64,000 bases of DNA from positions 124,001-188,000 of the forward strand of contig NZ_CP133114.1 in NCBI RefSeq assembly GCF_033001325.1. The letters run 5' to 3'. Origin of the DNA: Rhodopseudomonas sp. BAL398 (lineage in GTDB: Bacteria; Pseudomonadota; Alphaproteobacteria; Rhizobiales; Xanthobacteraceae). This document shows, piece after piece, positions 42,085 to 50,442 of this stretch. A model generated the notes under the pieces. It searched no databases. It had not been told where the DNA came from and saw nothing but the letters and a program-made list of their open reading frames with translations. Position 1 is the stretch's first letter. Each line of letters starts with the position of its first letter. Position numbers and translations under genes: made by a program.

Positions 42085-43599
42085 TCAGCGCTCCTCCCAG
42101 AGCGCGCGAACTAGTGCGCGGCCCTCGGCACCTATATGGTCCTCGAAGGTCGCCAGTGCCTGGTCGACAGTGTTTGATCTTGAAACGACGTCCGAGATCA
42201 GCGCGTGATATCCGCTTGCGGTGAATTCAACCCGAAAAATCTCGCGTGTCAGCAGCCCGACATTCTCAGCAAAGGTTTCGACCTCTGGACGCTCGATCCC
42301 AATGCTTGCTCCGTCACGGAAAAACAGCGACACACAATTGCTGGGTACTTCCTGAGCAATGACGGGTGAGTGAGTGGCCAGAATGGCCACGCCGTTGCGT
42401 TGCGCCAATAGACCCGAGAGCGCACGGACGAACGATGCCGCGAGCGGGGGATGAAGATGGGCTTCCGGCTCGTCGATCAGAACCAGCGTTCGCTCGCTGA
42501 CCAGCTCGACTAACCGCGTCATGGTGAGCAACACAATCTTGTGGCCGGAGCTTGCCGCGTCAAACAATTGAACTGCAGTGTTCTCGAAGTCGTCTTGCGG
42601 CAAGTCGGCAAGTCGTTCTAATCGCAGTGCGGCAAAAAGCGGATCGCTTTCCAGGATGCGCATGGCAGACCGCCATCGCGGCTTTCGCGAGCTGCGCAGG
42701 CATTTGAGGGTACTCGCGACAAAGTCAGTGCGCAGATCAGCTGTCGTCTTATTTCGTGCCTCATGCCTACCGCTCTTCAGGCGCACGTTCTTCTTCAGGC
42801 CAATATAGGCGTATTGCAGGCCTGTGGCGGTCCCATCATTGGGTATGGCGGGGTCAAATTCATCGAACGCGCTGAAGGCCACGGTGACAAGGTTTGCGAA
42901 GCCTTCCTCACCATTGAGCTCATCGTCGTCGGTGATGAAGGTCAGGCGTCCGAGCGATCGTTTCCGCCCGACCCGCAGTAGGGTACTGATCGAACGAAGA
43001 AGTGTTGTTTTTCCGACGCCGTTGCGGCCGATAATGGCATGAATATTTGTCGGCGGAACCGCGTCGGGGGTCACCTGAACTTCGATGACGGCATCGTCCG
43101 ATTCGGGAAACTTGTACCGGAAATGGAACGGCGTCAGCATCGCCTGCTCGTGTGCAATGGTTCTGAGTTTGGTCAACTCTCGTGCCGAAACAGACCGGAG
43201 CAACGACGTCTCGAACGCGGTTTCGTTCTGGACGGCGGCGAAAATATCATCATTCCAGACCACGTCCTGCAGTGCTTCGAAAATCGCGATGCGATCCTCT
43301 TCATCGACCGCAATTAGATTTTCGTAATATTCTTGGCTTTGTCCAAGTGATGCATATTCCGGCCCGAGGGCGGCAAAGCCGTCTTCGACCTGGGTGTATC
43401 CGTGGCGCATGTTGCGTTGCATAATCTTAACAGCGCCGATGTCATGACGGGTACCATCGCCGTCCAAATAGATAAGCGAGAACGCCGTTTTATAGGAATA
43501 GTCGTCCCAATTATCGGTTACGAGAAAACATTGCCGGCCACCGGCAATGTCGCGCTCCACGCGCGAACTGCGCGAATACGGTATGACCGTGAACTGCAA
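42085..43599 (-). CDS. ABC-like ATPase of Septu-like pair
   Basis: A 504-residue ATPase. Walker A 'IIGRNGVGKTTLLRSI' at about 189-204, a signature-like 'SSGHKIVLLT' at 350-359, Walker B 'LVLIDEPEAHLHP' at 372-384, and the H-loop 'ATHSP' at 408-412. The sequence order matches SMC/ABC-type ATPases in PtuA, OLD and retron effectors. About 185 residues precede Walker A, opening with beta-rich 'DNWDDYSYKTAFSLIYLD', whereas in typical PtuA as I know it Walker A is near the N-terminus. The C-terminal 100 residues are helical. Defence function is inferred from the pairing. Confidence 0.78.
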   Translation of the reverse strand: MQFTVIPYSRSSRVERDIAGGRQCFLVTDNWDDYSYKTAFSLIYLDGDGTRHDIGAVKIMQRNMRHGYTQVEDGFAALGPEYASLGQSQEYYENLIAVDEEDRIAIFEALQDVVWNDDIFAAVQNETAFETSLLRSVSARELTKLRTIAHEQAMLTPFHFRYKFPESDDAVIEVQVTPDAVPPTNIHAIIGRNGVGKTTLLRSISTLLRVGRKRSLGRLTFITDDDELNGEEGFANLVTVAFSAFDEFDPAIPNDGTATGLQYAYIGLKKNVRLKSGRHEARNKTTADLRTDFVASTLKCLRSSRKPRWRSAMRILESDPLFAALRLERLADLPQDDFENTAVQLFDAASSGHKIVLLTMTRLVELVSERTLVLIDEPEAHLHPPLAASFVRALSGLLAQRNGVAILATHSPVIAQEVPSNCVSLFFRDGASIGIERPEVETFAENVGLLTREIFRVEFTASGYHALISDVVSRSNTVDQALATFEDHIGAEGRALVRALWEER

Positions 43600-43965
43600 G
43601 GGGAATCTCCAAGCGGCGGCGTATGCAGGTCGCCGAATAAAATTGAGTAAAATTGATACGTGCTTTGCGGCGATCCCGCTAGCATCGGGCGGCTGCCGGG
43701 TGCTTGAGAACCCTTTGCGCCCTTACTAATGGGGAGGATGAGATGGGTTGATTTCAGAAGGGTCGCCTCGTGTGACATACGTCGCAGCTAGCAAGGTCGG
43801 ATGGACGACTTGTTTCTGCCATAAGGAGTGCCTATCCATTGCTGTGAAATCTCTTATTTCTTCAACTATTTCAATTACTTATGTTCCATAATCTATATTA
43901 TGCGAATCAAATTTCTAACCTGCTTAACAGCGGCCGATGTTATTAACGGTGGGATCGCAATGCCA
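43600..43965. other. AT-richer gap before arsenic island
   Basis: About 366 bp with lower GC than the surroundings, especially 43840-43930. No gene is seen. It probably holds the promoter of the ATPase-HNH pair and marks the junction of two separately acquired segments, which is inference from composition. Confidence 0.4.
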
Positions 43966-45598
43966 TCAGCTTTTCGCCTCTTCGGCCACGGTGTTCTTGG
44001 TTGCATGCCTTGGCACCAATAACAGCGCAGCGAATGCGACAAGACTCAGTAACGACAATACAACCAGAACCCCTCCCCATAGTGGATCAATCAGCAGGCT
44101 GAATCCCAACGGAGCCAATGCCTGACAAACGCGCGAAGGTGCGCCCAATAATCCAAGCCGATAGCCATAGTTTTCGGGGCCGAAGATCGCCAGCGGCAAC
44201 GTTCCCCGAGCGATCGTGAGCAGGCCGTTGCCTGCGCCGTGAAGCAAAGCAAATGCCGCGGCCGCAGGCCCTCCGAATATCCCGATCACGCAGGCATCGA
44301 TCGGATGCGTGATGCAGGCAAGCCGCGTCGAAAGCAATGGATGGAATCTGCCAAGCGTACTCGCTTCAAGGACATGCGCCGCGACCTGGGCCGGACCGAT
44401 CATCATCCCCGCAAAGACGGCCTGCCCCGGTGTGGCACCGAACGCCTCGACGATGCGCGGTAGATGTTCACACCCCGTGATCATCAGGAACGTCGGCGCC
44501 CGCCCATAGGACTTCATGCCGGCGAGATACAGCCCCGGTTCATCCTGCCGGAGTTCGGGGGCGCACCGTCCCGCAACTGTGTTCGTTTGGATCGATCAAG
44601 GGCGCTAGATCGACCGGGGCCTCGATCGCGGAATCCAGGCGCAACCGCATTTCGCCCAGAAACGAGAGATCGGGCCGGAATCCCGTCGCCACGATCAACT
44701 CATCGACGACGACGTGGCGGCCGCAGCAGGCTAACCCTGCCCCGATGCGTAACCGTTCTCCCAACGCGGAAACGTGCGTGACGCCGAAACCATTCCACCT
44801 TGATCCTGCCGTTGGCAACGAGGCCAGCAAATACCGCGCCCAATTCGCCACGGGCGACCAACTTGTCGTTGGCACCTCCGCCGAATGCTTTCGACGGATC
44901 GGTGCCGCGGAGAAGCCAGATGACCTCCGTTGTCGGGGCCTCATCGCGAAGGCGCGCCAGATCGGTCAACGTACCGATGGCGGAATGGCCTGCGCCGAGC
45001 ACAGCAACGGTTTTGCCCTTGTACCGCTCCCGATCGTTTCCGGAGACGTCAGGCATTCCATAGATGATCCGGCTTGCACAGTCCCGTTCCCCGATTGCAG
45101 GAAGCCCGTTCGCGCCCGCGGGATTGGGAGACGACCACGTTCCAGACACGTCGATCACGGCGTCGGCCCGCAAGACCTAAGGCCCCTTGCCGTTCTGAAA
45201 CCGGATTTCGAACGGCGCGTTCTCACGGCCTCTCGTCTTTGCCTTGTCGAATCCGACGCGGCTGATCGCCGTCACGCGACTGGATGTCCGGATGACATCC
45301 TTCAGCGGCGTCTTGGTCCCAAGGGGATCGAGATAGTGGTCGAGCAACTCGCCGCCCGTAGGATAGACTTCCGGATCGGGGGATTCCACCCCGTTGAAGC
45401 CAGCAGGCGAGCCGCCGCGCCGTCGATGTTGTACTTCCAAGGCGAGAACAGTTGAACGTGCCGCCACTGCCTGACCGCGTGACCGGTCCGCTCTCCAGCC
45501 TCCAGCACGATCGGTGTCATGCCGCGTTCCATCAAGTGAGCGGCGGCGGCAAGACCGACGGGATCCCCGCCGATGACGGCTACGGTTTTCGATGTCAT
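43966..45598 (-). pseudogene. Decayed flavoprotein fused to MFS transporter end
   Basis: Read on the minus strand from 45598 this begins as an FAD/NAD(P)-binding oxidoreductase of the type found in ars operons ('KTVAVIGGDPVGLAAAAHL'). It carries a 1-base loss in a C-run near 45380, an in-frame TAG at 45177-45179, an extra T near 44788 and a frameshift in a C-run near 44565. The frames then continue to 'LAGMKSYGRAPTFLMITG', the flavoprotein C-terminal signature. From about 'FGATPGQAVFAG' the sequence is the last third of an MFS transporter ('FALLHGAGNGLLTIARGTLP'), so a deletion has joined two genes. It cannot make a functional flavoprotein. Confidence 0.8.
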
Positions 45599-45608
45599 TT
45601 TCCATTCT

Positions 45609-45631
45609 CCATATTTCTAGAATGACCGAAA
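45609..45631. promoter_or_regulatory. ArsR-type operator, copy 1
   Basis: CCATATTTCTAGAAT-N3-CGAAAT, just upstream of the decayed flavoprotein gene. It recurs at 46006-46028 with only the three spacer bases changed. It is an imperfect dyad typical of ArsR/SmtB sites. Confidence 0.55.
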
Positions 45632-45648
45632 TTTAAGGTCCGAAAGAC

Positions 45649-45969
45649 TTAGGCAGCGGTCTTTGTCTCGTTACATCCGGTGGCTTCGTCGGCACAGCAT
45701 TCAGCCACGAGGAAATCCACCAGCCCACGCATCGTGTCGTACTCGGCATGACACACGAGCGTCGTCCCTTCCCGGACTTGCCGGATCAGGCCGACGCTCA
45801 CCAGCGACTTGACGTGATGGGACAAGGTGGACGGAGCGACCTTCAATTTTTCCTGCAAACGGCCAACGGGCATTCCGGACTGCCCCGCCCGCACGAGCGT
45901 CCGATAAATCCGGAGCCTCGTCGGATTGCCGAGGGCTTCGAGGCGCGATGCTGCGTCGATGAGTTTCAT
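45649..45969 (-). CDS. arsR: ArsR/SmtB repressor 1
   Basis: A 106-residue winged-helix repressor beginning MKLIDAASRLEALGNPTRLR. The recognition region is 'KVAPSTLSHHVKSLVSVGLI'. The C-terminus has 'AECCADEATGC', a cluster of Cys that could bind arsenite. The start at ATG 45969 fits the family's N-terminus; longer in-frame starts run into the divergent promoter. It diverges from a second arsR (46094), with about 125 bp of shared regulatory DNA, and reads toward the decayed flavoprotein gene. Confidence 0.88.
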   Translation of the reverse strand: MKLIDAASRLEALGNPTRLRIYRTLVRAGQSGMPVGRLQEKLKVAPSTLSHHVKSLVSVGLIRQVREGTTLVCHAEYDTMRGLVDFLVAECCADEATGCNETKTAA

Positions 45970-46005
45970 GCCAGAATACTGAGCGGGAAGCTTTCTGGAG
46001 TCAAA

Positions 46006-46028
46006 CCATATTTCTAGAATATTCGAAA
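46006..46028. promoter_or_regulatory. ArsR-type operator, copy 2
   Basis: CCATATTTCTAGAAT-N3-CGAAAT in the divergent region of the two arsR genes. A related AT-rich dyad (around 46062-46090) lies next to the second arsR start and may be that protein's own site. Confidence 0.6.
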
Positions 46029-46093
46029 TATAAGTACCTCCGATTTCCTCGAAACAGGTTGACAAAATCGAATATTTCCATAAGTCTGGATAT

Positions 46094-46456
46094 ATGGAAA
46101 TCGAACAAGCCATTCTGGCGCTCGGCGCCCTCGCTCAGCAAACCCGCCTCCAGGCCTTCCGGGTCCTGGTACAACATGAACCCGATGGATTGGCCGCCGG
46201 CGATCTCGCGCGATTGCTTGAGGTGCCGCAGAACACGCTTTCGGCCCACCTCTCCGTGCTGACCCGGGCCGATCTCGTGACGTCCGAGCGGCACAGCCGT
46301 TCGATCGTGTATCGGGCGAACCTCACAACCTTCCAGGCGATCACCGTCTTCCTGTTGCAGGACTGCTGCGGCGGTCGACAGGAAATTTGCGCGCCCATTT
46401 TCGAAAGTCTCGTCCCTTGCTGTCCGCCTCCGAAGAAGGAGAAATCTCGTGCCTGA
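46094..46456 (+). CDS. arsR: ArsR repressor 2
   Basis: A 120-residue ArsR-family protein. Helix-turn-helix at about 30-75 ('ARLLEVPQNTLSAHLSVLTR'). Metal-binding candidates are in the C-terminal part: 'DCCGG', 'EIC' and 'PCCPPPKKE', as in ArsR proteins with C-terminal As(III) sites. It differs strongly from repressor 1, so the island has two sensors. It overlaps arsC by 8 bp and heads the plus-strand ars operon. Confidence 0.88.
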   Translation: MEIEQAILALGALAQQTRLQAFRVLVQHEPDGLAAGDLARLLEVPQNTLSAHLSVLTRADLVTSERHSRSIVYRANLTTFQAITVFLLQDCCGGRQEICAPIFESLVPCCPPPKKEKSRA

Positions 46457-46976
46457 CCGCGTCTATAACGTCCTGTTTCTCTGCACGGGCAATTCCGCCC
46501 GCTCAATTCTGGCCGAATCCATCCTGCGCAAGGACGGAAGCGACCGCTTCCGCTCATTCTCCGCAGGTAGCCAACCGAAGGGAGCGGTCAATCCGGTTGC
46601 ATTGCGCGTACTGGCCAGCCTCGACTATCCCACGGACGGTTTGCGTTCGAAGAGCTGGCAAGAATTCGCCGCTCCGGATGCGCCCGTGATGGACTTCGTC
46701 TTTACGGTTTGCGACGGCGCCGCCGGGGAAAGTTGCCCTGTCTGGCCGGGGCAGCCGATGACGGCGCATTGGGGCATCGAAGACCCCGCGGCCGTGGAAG
46801 GAATCGACATCCAGAAGGAAGCCGCGTTCGTTGCCGCACTTCGCTACATGAAGAATCGCATTTCGCTATTCACCGCTCTTCGGCTTGCTTCGATCGACAG
46901 AATGGCGCTCGGCACCAAACTTCATGACATCGGAAACTCCGAGGGCTCGACGTCGGACCGACCTCAGGTGGCCTGA
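46449..46976 (+). CDS. arsC: Arsenate reductase, LMW-phosphatase type
   Basis: A 175-residue arsenate reductase of the low-molecular-weight tyrosine phosphatase fold. P-loop CTGNSARS begins at about residue 12; other Cys include 'TVCDGAAGESCPVWPG', which carries the resolving residues. It reduces As(V) to As(III) for efflux by Acr3. It has about 35 residues more than short ArsC proteins at the C-terminus. GTG start inside arsR2. Confidence 0.9.
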   Translation: MPDRVYNVLFLCTGNSARSILAESILRKDGSDRFRSFSAGSQPKGAVNPVALRVLASLDYPTDGLRSKSWQEFAAPDAPVMDFVFTVCDGAAGESCPVWPGQPMTAHWGIEDPAAVEGIDIQKEAAFVAALRYMKNRISLFTALRLASIDRMALGTKLHDIGNSEGSTSDRPQVA

Positions 46977-46978
46977 TC

Positions 46979-48034
46979 ATGAATACGTTCGAACGATATC
47001 TGTCTCTATGGGTCGCCCTTTGCATCGTCGTGGGCATCGGCCTCGGCCAACTGGTGCCAGGTTTCTTTGCCGCGGTTTCAGGCGCTGAAATCGCGAAGGT
47101 CAACCTGCCGATCGCGGTGCTGATCTGGCTCATGATCATCCCGATGTTGCTGAAGATCGACTTCGCCGCCATGGGGAAAGTCACGGAGCACGCGCGCGGC
47201 GTCGGCGTGACCCTCTTCATCAACTGGGCGGTCAAACCATTCTCGATGGCATTGCTGGGGACGCTGTTGATCGGTCATGTGTTTGCGCCGATGCTCCCGG
47301 CTGACCAAATCCAGTCCTACATCGCCGGTTTGATCTTGCTGGCGGCAGCGCCCTGCACGGCGATGGTCTTCGTCTGGTCCAATCTCGTGGGCGGCGAACC
47401 CCACTACACGCTGGGCCAAGTGGCGCTCAATGACGTGCTGATGGTGTTCCTGTTCGCGCCACTGGTCGGCCTGCTCCTCGGCGTGGCTTCCATCACCGTG
47501 CCATGGGAAACACTGTTGCTGTCCGTTGTCCTCTACATAGTGGTTCCGGTCGTCATCGCGCAGGTATGGCGTCGCGCCTTGCTCAACATCGGTTCGGCCG
47601 CATTCACCCGGACCCTAAGTCGGCTCGAGCCGCTATCCCTGATTGCCCTCCTCGCCACCCTGATCCTGCTGTTTGCATTCCAGGGCGAACAGATTGTCGC
47701 GCAGCCCGCCGTCATCGTCATTCTCGCAATCCCGATCCTGATTCAAGTCTACTTCAATGCGGGTCTCGCCTATTTGCTCGGTCGGCATTTCGGCGTGGCG
47801 TGGTGCGTGGCCGCACCCGCCGCGCTGATCGGCGCCAGCAATTTCTTCGAACTCGCCGTGGCGGCGGCCATCAGCCTGTTCGGGGTGAATTCCGGAGCGG
47901 CCCTTGCCACGGTCGTTGGCGTGCTCGTCGAAGTGCCCGTGATGCTTTCGGTCGTGAAGATCGTGCGGATGTCTCGCGGTTGGTACGAATCGCGCCAACC
48001 CGAAAAAACCAAAAGCGCTGAGGTTCGCTCATGA
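46979..48034 (+). CDS. acr3: Acr3 arsenite efflux permease
   Basis: A 351-residue ten-helix transporter of the ACR3 family. The 'LAAAPCTAMVFVWSNLVGGE' block holds the essential Cys, and 'AAPAALIGASNFFELAVAAA' is another family block. It exports As(III) using the proton gradient. It starts 2 bp after arsC, overlaps the next gene by 4 bp and belongs to the same operon. Confidence 0.93.
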   Translation: MNTFERYLSLWVALCIVVGIGLGQLVPGFFAAVSGAEIAKVNLPIAVLIWLMIIPMLLKIDFAAMGKVTEHARGVGVTLFINWAVKPFSMALLGTLLIGHVFAPMLPADQIQSYIAGLILLAAAPCTAMVFVWSNLVGGEPHYTLGQVALNDVLMVFLFAPLVGLLLGVASITVPWETLLLSVVLYIVVPVVIAQVWRRALLNIGSAAFTRTLSRLEPLSLIALLATLILLFAFQGEQIVAQPAVIVILAIPILIQVYFNAGLAYLLGRHFGVAWCVAAPAALIGASNFFELAVAAAISLFGVNSGAALATVVGVLVEVPVMLSVVKIVRMSRGWYESRQPEKTKSAEVRS

Positions 48035-48434
48035 GCGTCACCATCTACCACAATCCGGATTGCGGAACGTCCCGCAACACCTTGGCGATGATCCGCCAAA
48101 GCGGCGTCGAACCGGAAGTGATTGAGTATCTGGAACAACCGCCGTCGCGCGAGAAGCTGGTTGAATTGATCGCCCGCATGGGCATACGCCCTCGCGATCT
48201 GCTTCGGCAAAAGGAACGCCTTACGACGCGCTCGGTCTGGCGGATTCCAAGTGGAGCGACGACGATTTGATCGACTTCATGACTGCTCATCCGATCCTGA
48301 TCAACCGCCCGGTCGTCGTGACATCCAAGGGCGTCAAACTCTGCCGTCCTTCGGAAGATGTGCTGTCCATTCTTCCGAACCCGCATATCGGACGGTTCGT
48401 GAAGGAAGACGGTGAAATCATCAATGCGAACTGA
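48031..48434 (+). pseudogene. arsC: Glutaredoxin-type arsenate reductase, frameshifted
   Basis: The first 60 codons encode a normal ArsC of the glutaredoxin-dependent family ('YHNPDCGTSRNTLAMIRQSG', active-site Cys11 or Cys12). At 48213-48214 one G appears to be missing; adding it restores 'LRQKGTPYDALGLADSKWSD' and then 'ILINRPVVVTSKGVKLCRP' with both conserved Arg. The restored product would be about 134 residues, the usual length. It is therefore either a recent pseudogene or a single-base sequencing error in a G-run. It overlaps acr3 and arsH. Confidence 0.82.
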
Positions 48435-49146
48435 AATGCAAGATTTGCCAAACATCAACGACGAAGCCTTCGTCCATCCCGATCCCGGATCACTGCATCG
48501 CCCAATGCCAACCCATCGGCCGAGGATTCTTCTGCTGTACGGGTCATTGCGCGAACGTTCGTTCAGTCGCTTCGCCACGGTGGAAGCCGCGCGTCTCCTG
48601 CAAACCTTCGGTGCGGAAACCAGGATTTTCGATCCGTCCGGCCTCCCCCTTCCGGACGACGCTCCGGCGACACACGAGAAGGTTCAGGAACTTCGCGAAC
48701 TGTCGGCGTGGTCGGAAGGCCAGGTCTGGTGCAGTCCGGAGCGCCACGGTGCGATGACCGGTATCATGAAGGCGCAGATTGACTGGATTCCATTGTCGCT
48801 CGGCGCAGTACGGCCAACGCAAGGCAAAACGCTGGCCGTCATGCAGGTCTGCGGCGGTTCTCAATCGTTCAACGCCATCAACCAACTTCGTGTCCTCGGC
48901 CGATGGATGCGCATGATCACGATCCCCAACCAGTCATCGGTCGCCAAGGCTTATGAACAATTCGACGACGCGGGACTAATGAAACCGTCACCCTACTACG
49001 ACCGGATCGTCGACGTCATGGAAGAGCTTATGAAGTTCACGCTGCTGACGCGGGGCGTATCCGGATATCTCACGGATCGTTACAGCGAGCGCAAGGAAAC
49101 AGTGGAGAAGCTCGCACAGCGGCTCAAGCTCGACGAAGCGCTATGA
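48424..49146 (+). CDS. arsH: ArsH organoarsenical oxidase
   Basis: A 240-residue NADPH-dependent FMN reductase of the ArsH family. The FMN-binding '[20 protein letters not shown]' and '[20 protein letters not shown]' blocks are typical. Family members oxidise trivalent methyl and aromatic arsenicals to less toxic forms. ATG 48424 or 48436 are both possible; the start overlaps the end of the frameshifted arsC. It is the last gene of the ars operon. Confidence 0.92.
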   Translation: MRTEMQDLPNINDEAFVHPDPGSLHRPMPTHRPRILLLYGSLRERSFSRFATVEAARLLQTFGAETRIFDPSGLPLPDDAPATHEKVQELRELSAWSEGQVWCSPERHGAMTGIMKAQIDWIPLSLGAVRPTQGKTLAVMQVCGGSQSFNAINQLRVLGRWMRMITIPNQSSVAKAYEQFDDAGLMKPSPYYDRIVDVMEELMKFTLLTRGVSGYLTDRYSERKETVEKLAQRLKLDEAL

Positions 49147-49595
49147 TCTTGGACCCGAGGTCTACGCGAACCAGACCGGCACAGATCTCTAGAGTTAAGA
49201 AGAATGGTCCGAGCGGCGATTCCGCTCGGACCAAGGTAAAACCTTCAGTGGTGTACTCATCGGACTTAAAGCTCAGATGCTTCACGCCTCATATGCGGCG
49301 TCTGCGGGGGGTCAAAATCCACCAATCGACCGGAAGTGATTCGAACTTCTCTCGCCGCGAGATGCCGCCGTTTTTACGCTTTTTTGCCCGTTGGTCATTC
49401 CCCGCTCTTTGCCTGTGCGTAGTTTCGGCGGGAAACGGCGGCTATAGCGTGCTGTGGAGGGCAATCGGCGGTTTGGCGCGCCGTCTCTCAGGCGATGATG
49501 CGAACTATATCTACTCCATAGCCCTCTAAAGCCCTCCTTTTGCAAGTCTGATCCTACCGCCAAATTGCAGGGGAGGAGAAGTCGCGCGCCGGACT
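49147..49595. other. Intergenic region between ars and cus operons
   Basis: About 450 bp with no supported gene. It contains the hairpin after arsH (49206-49232). Open frames on either strand lack ribosome sites and a protein-like composition. Confidence 0.45.
49206..49232 (+). terminator. Hairpin after arsH
   Basis: A perfect 11-bp stem (GGTCCGAGCGG / CCGCTCGGACC) with a 5-base loop, 60 bp after arsH. It has no T-run after it, so it may be a weak or Rho-assisted terminator. Confidence 0.5.
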
Positions 49596-50300
49596 CTAGC
49601 ATTTTTTTTGGATGAACCTTCCGATCTCATCAGGTGCTGCGAAGATCACCGCCGCACGATCCCCCATCATTCCCGCAGGCATAATCGCGGGCGCACCTTT
49701 CTCTGGCCCGTCGTTGCTTGAATCGGTCATGAAGCGAAGATTGCGTTCCCAGAACGCACGCGTCTTTCCGTCGGCGGTAGCAACCCGATAAGTATCACGG
49801 CAATAGGTGATCGCCTTTACCTGCTTGGCGGGCTCGATCTTCTTCAGATTTGGGTCGCGGCCTCCGCCCATCATTCCGCCCCTGCCCTTCATCTGCATCT
49901 GCGCGGATTGCGTGGGTGCCGCTCCTGGCTTGGTGGCCTCCCTGAGGAACGCCAACAGGTCCGCGCGGGTGCCGGAGTCCCTGATGCCGTCGAACGGCAT
50001 GTCGTTGTCGGGCACCATCCGCTTTGGGTCGGTCAACCATCCGTCGAGCGCACGATCGTCCCAGATAATTCCCGACGATTTGAGCGCATCGGAATAGCGA
50101 TCGAAACCCGGCAGCGACCCGGCTTTCCGTCCCCAGAGGTCAGCCAGACTTGGCCCAGTGATATTGCGGCCGGGTTCGAGCGAGTGGCACGGCGCGCAGG
50201 CTCTGAAGTCGCGCTGACCGCGTGCGGCATCGCCCTGCTCGGCGAGAGCCGGCGTCAGCAATGCGACAGCGAGCAGTGCCGCGATCCCGAATTCTCTCAT
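49596..50300 (-). CDS. Cytochrome c-family protein of cus operon
   Basis: A 234-residue exported protein: signal peptide (to LAEQ), a class I cytochrome c domain with CAPCH at about 35-39 and a distal Met in the 'DNDMPFDGI' region. After a Met/Gly-rich linker ('MQMKGRGGMMGGG') there is a second part that begins 'KAITYCRDTYRV' and ends in 'QKKC'. The linker could bind copper. It overlaps the 45-residue membrane gene (4 bp) and is the last gene of the cus operon. Confidence 0.85.
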   Translation of the reverse strand: MREFGIAALLAVALLTPALAEQGDAARGQRDFRACAPCHSLEPGRNITGPSLADLWGRKAGSLPGFDRYSDALKSSGIIWDDRALDGWLTDPKRMVPDNDMPFDGIRDSGTRADLLAFLREATKPGAAPTQSAQMQMKGRGGMMGGGRDPNLKKIEPAKQVKAITYCRDTYRVATADGKTRAFWERNLRFMTDSSNDGPEKGAPAIMPAGMMGDRAAVIFAAPDEIGRFIQKKC

Positions 50301-50434
50301 GATCGGTCTCCTTTGTATCCGGACAACAGATACTTGACGAGCGCAGCCGCGGTCAGGATCAGAACGACGATGACCAGCAGCCCGACCAGCGCCACGCCCC
50401 ACATCATCCCGGGCATCATCATTCCGTTCATCAT
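50297..50434 (-). CDS. Tiny Met-rich membrane protein
   Basis: A 45-residue protein with a Met-rich N-terminus (MMNGMMMPGMM) and one membrane helix ('VALVGLLVIVVLILTAAALV'), then a short basic tail. Its first codons lie 8 bp after the cusA stop and GAGGTGAG precedes the ATG; its stop overlaps the cytochrome c start. A Cu(I)-binding role for the Met cluster is plausible from context but not proven. It is too short for many automatic gene callers. Confidence 0.75.
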   Translation of the reverse strand: MMNGMMMPGMMWGVALVGLLVIVVLILTAAALVKYLLSGYKGDRS

Positions 50435-50442
50435 GGCTCACC

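Noticed and set aside
42085-43599. Retron effector (Ec78-like) for the ATPase-HNH pair
   Set aside because: Retrons of this kind have an ATPase and HNH protein, but no reverse transcriptase gene or msr/msd RNA is present in the flanks.
49312-49602. Small minus-strand open frame between ars and cus operons
   Set aside because: No ribosome site, no family, and mixed composition; treated as intergenic.
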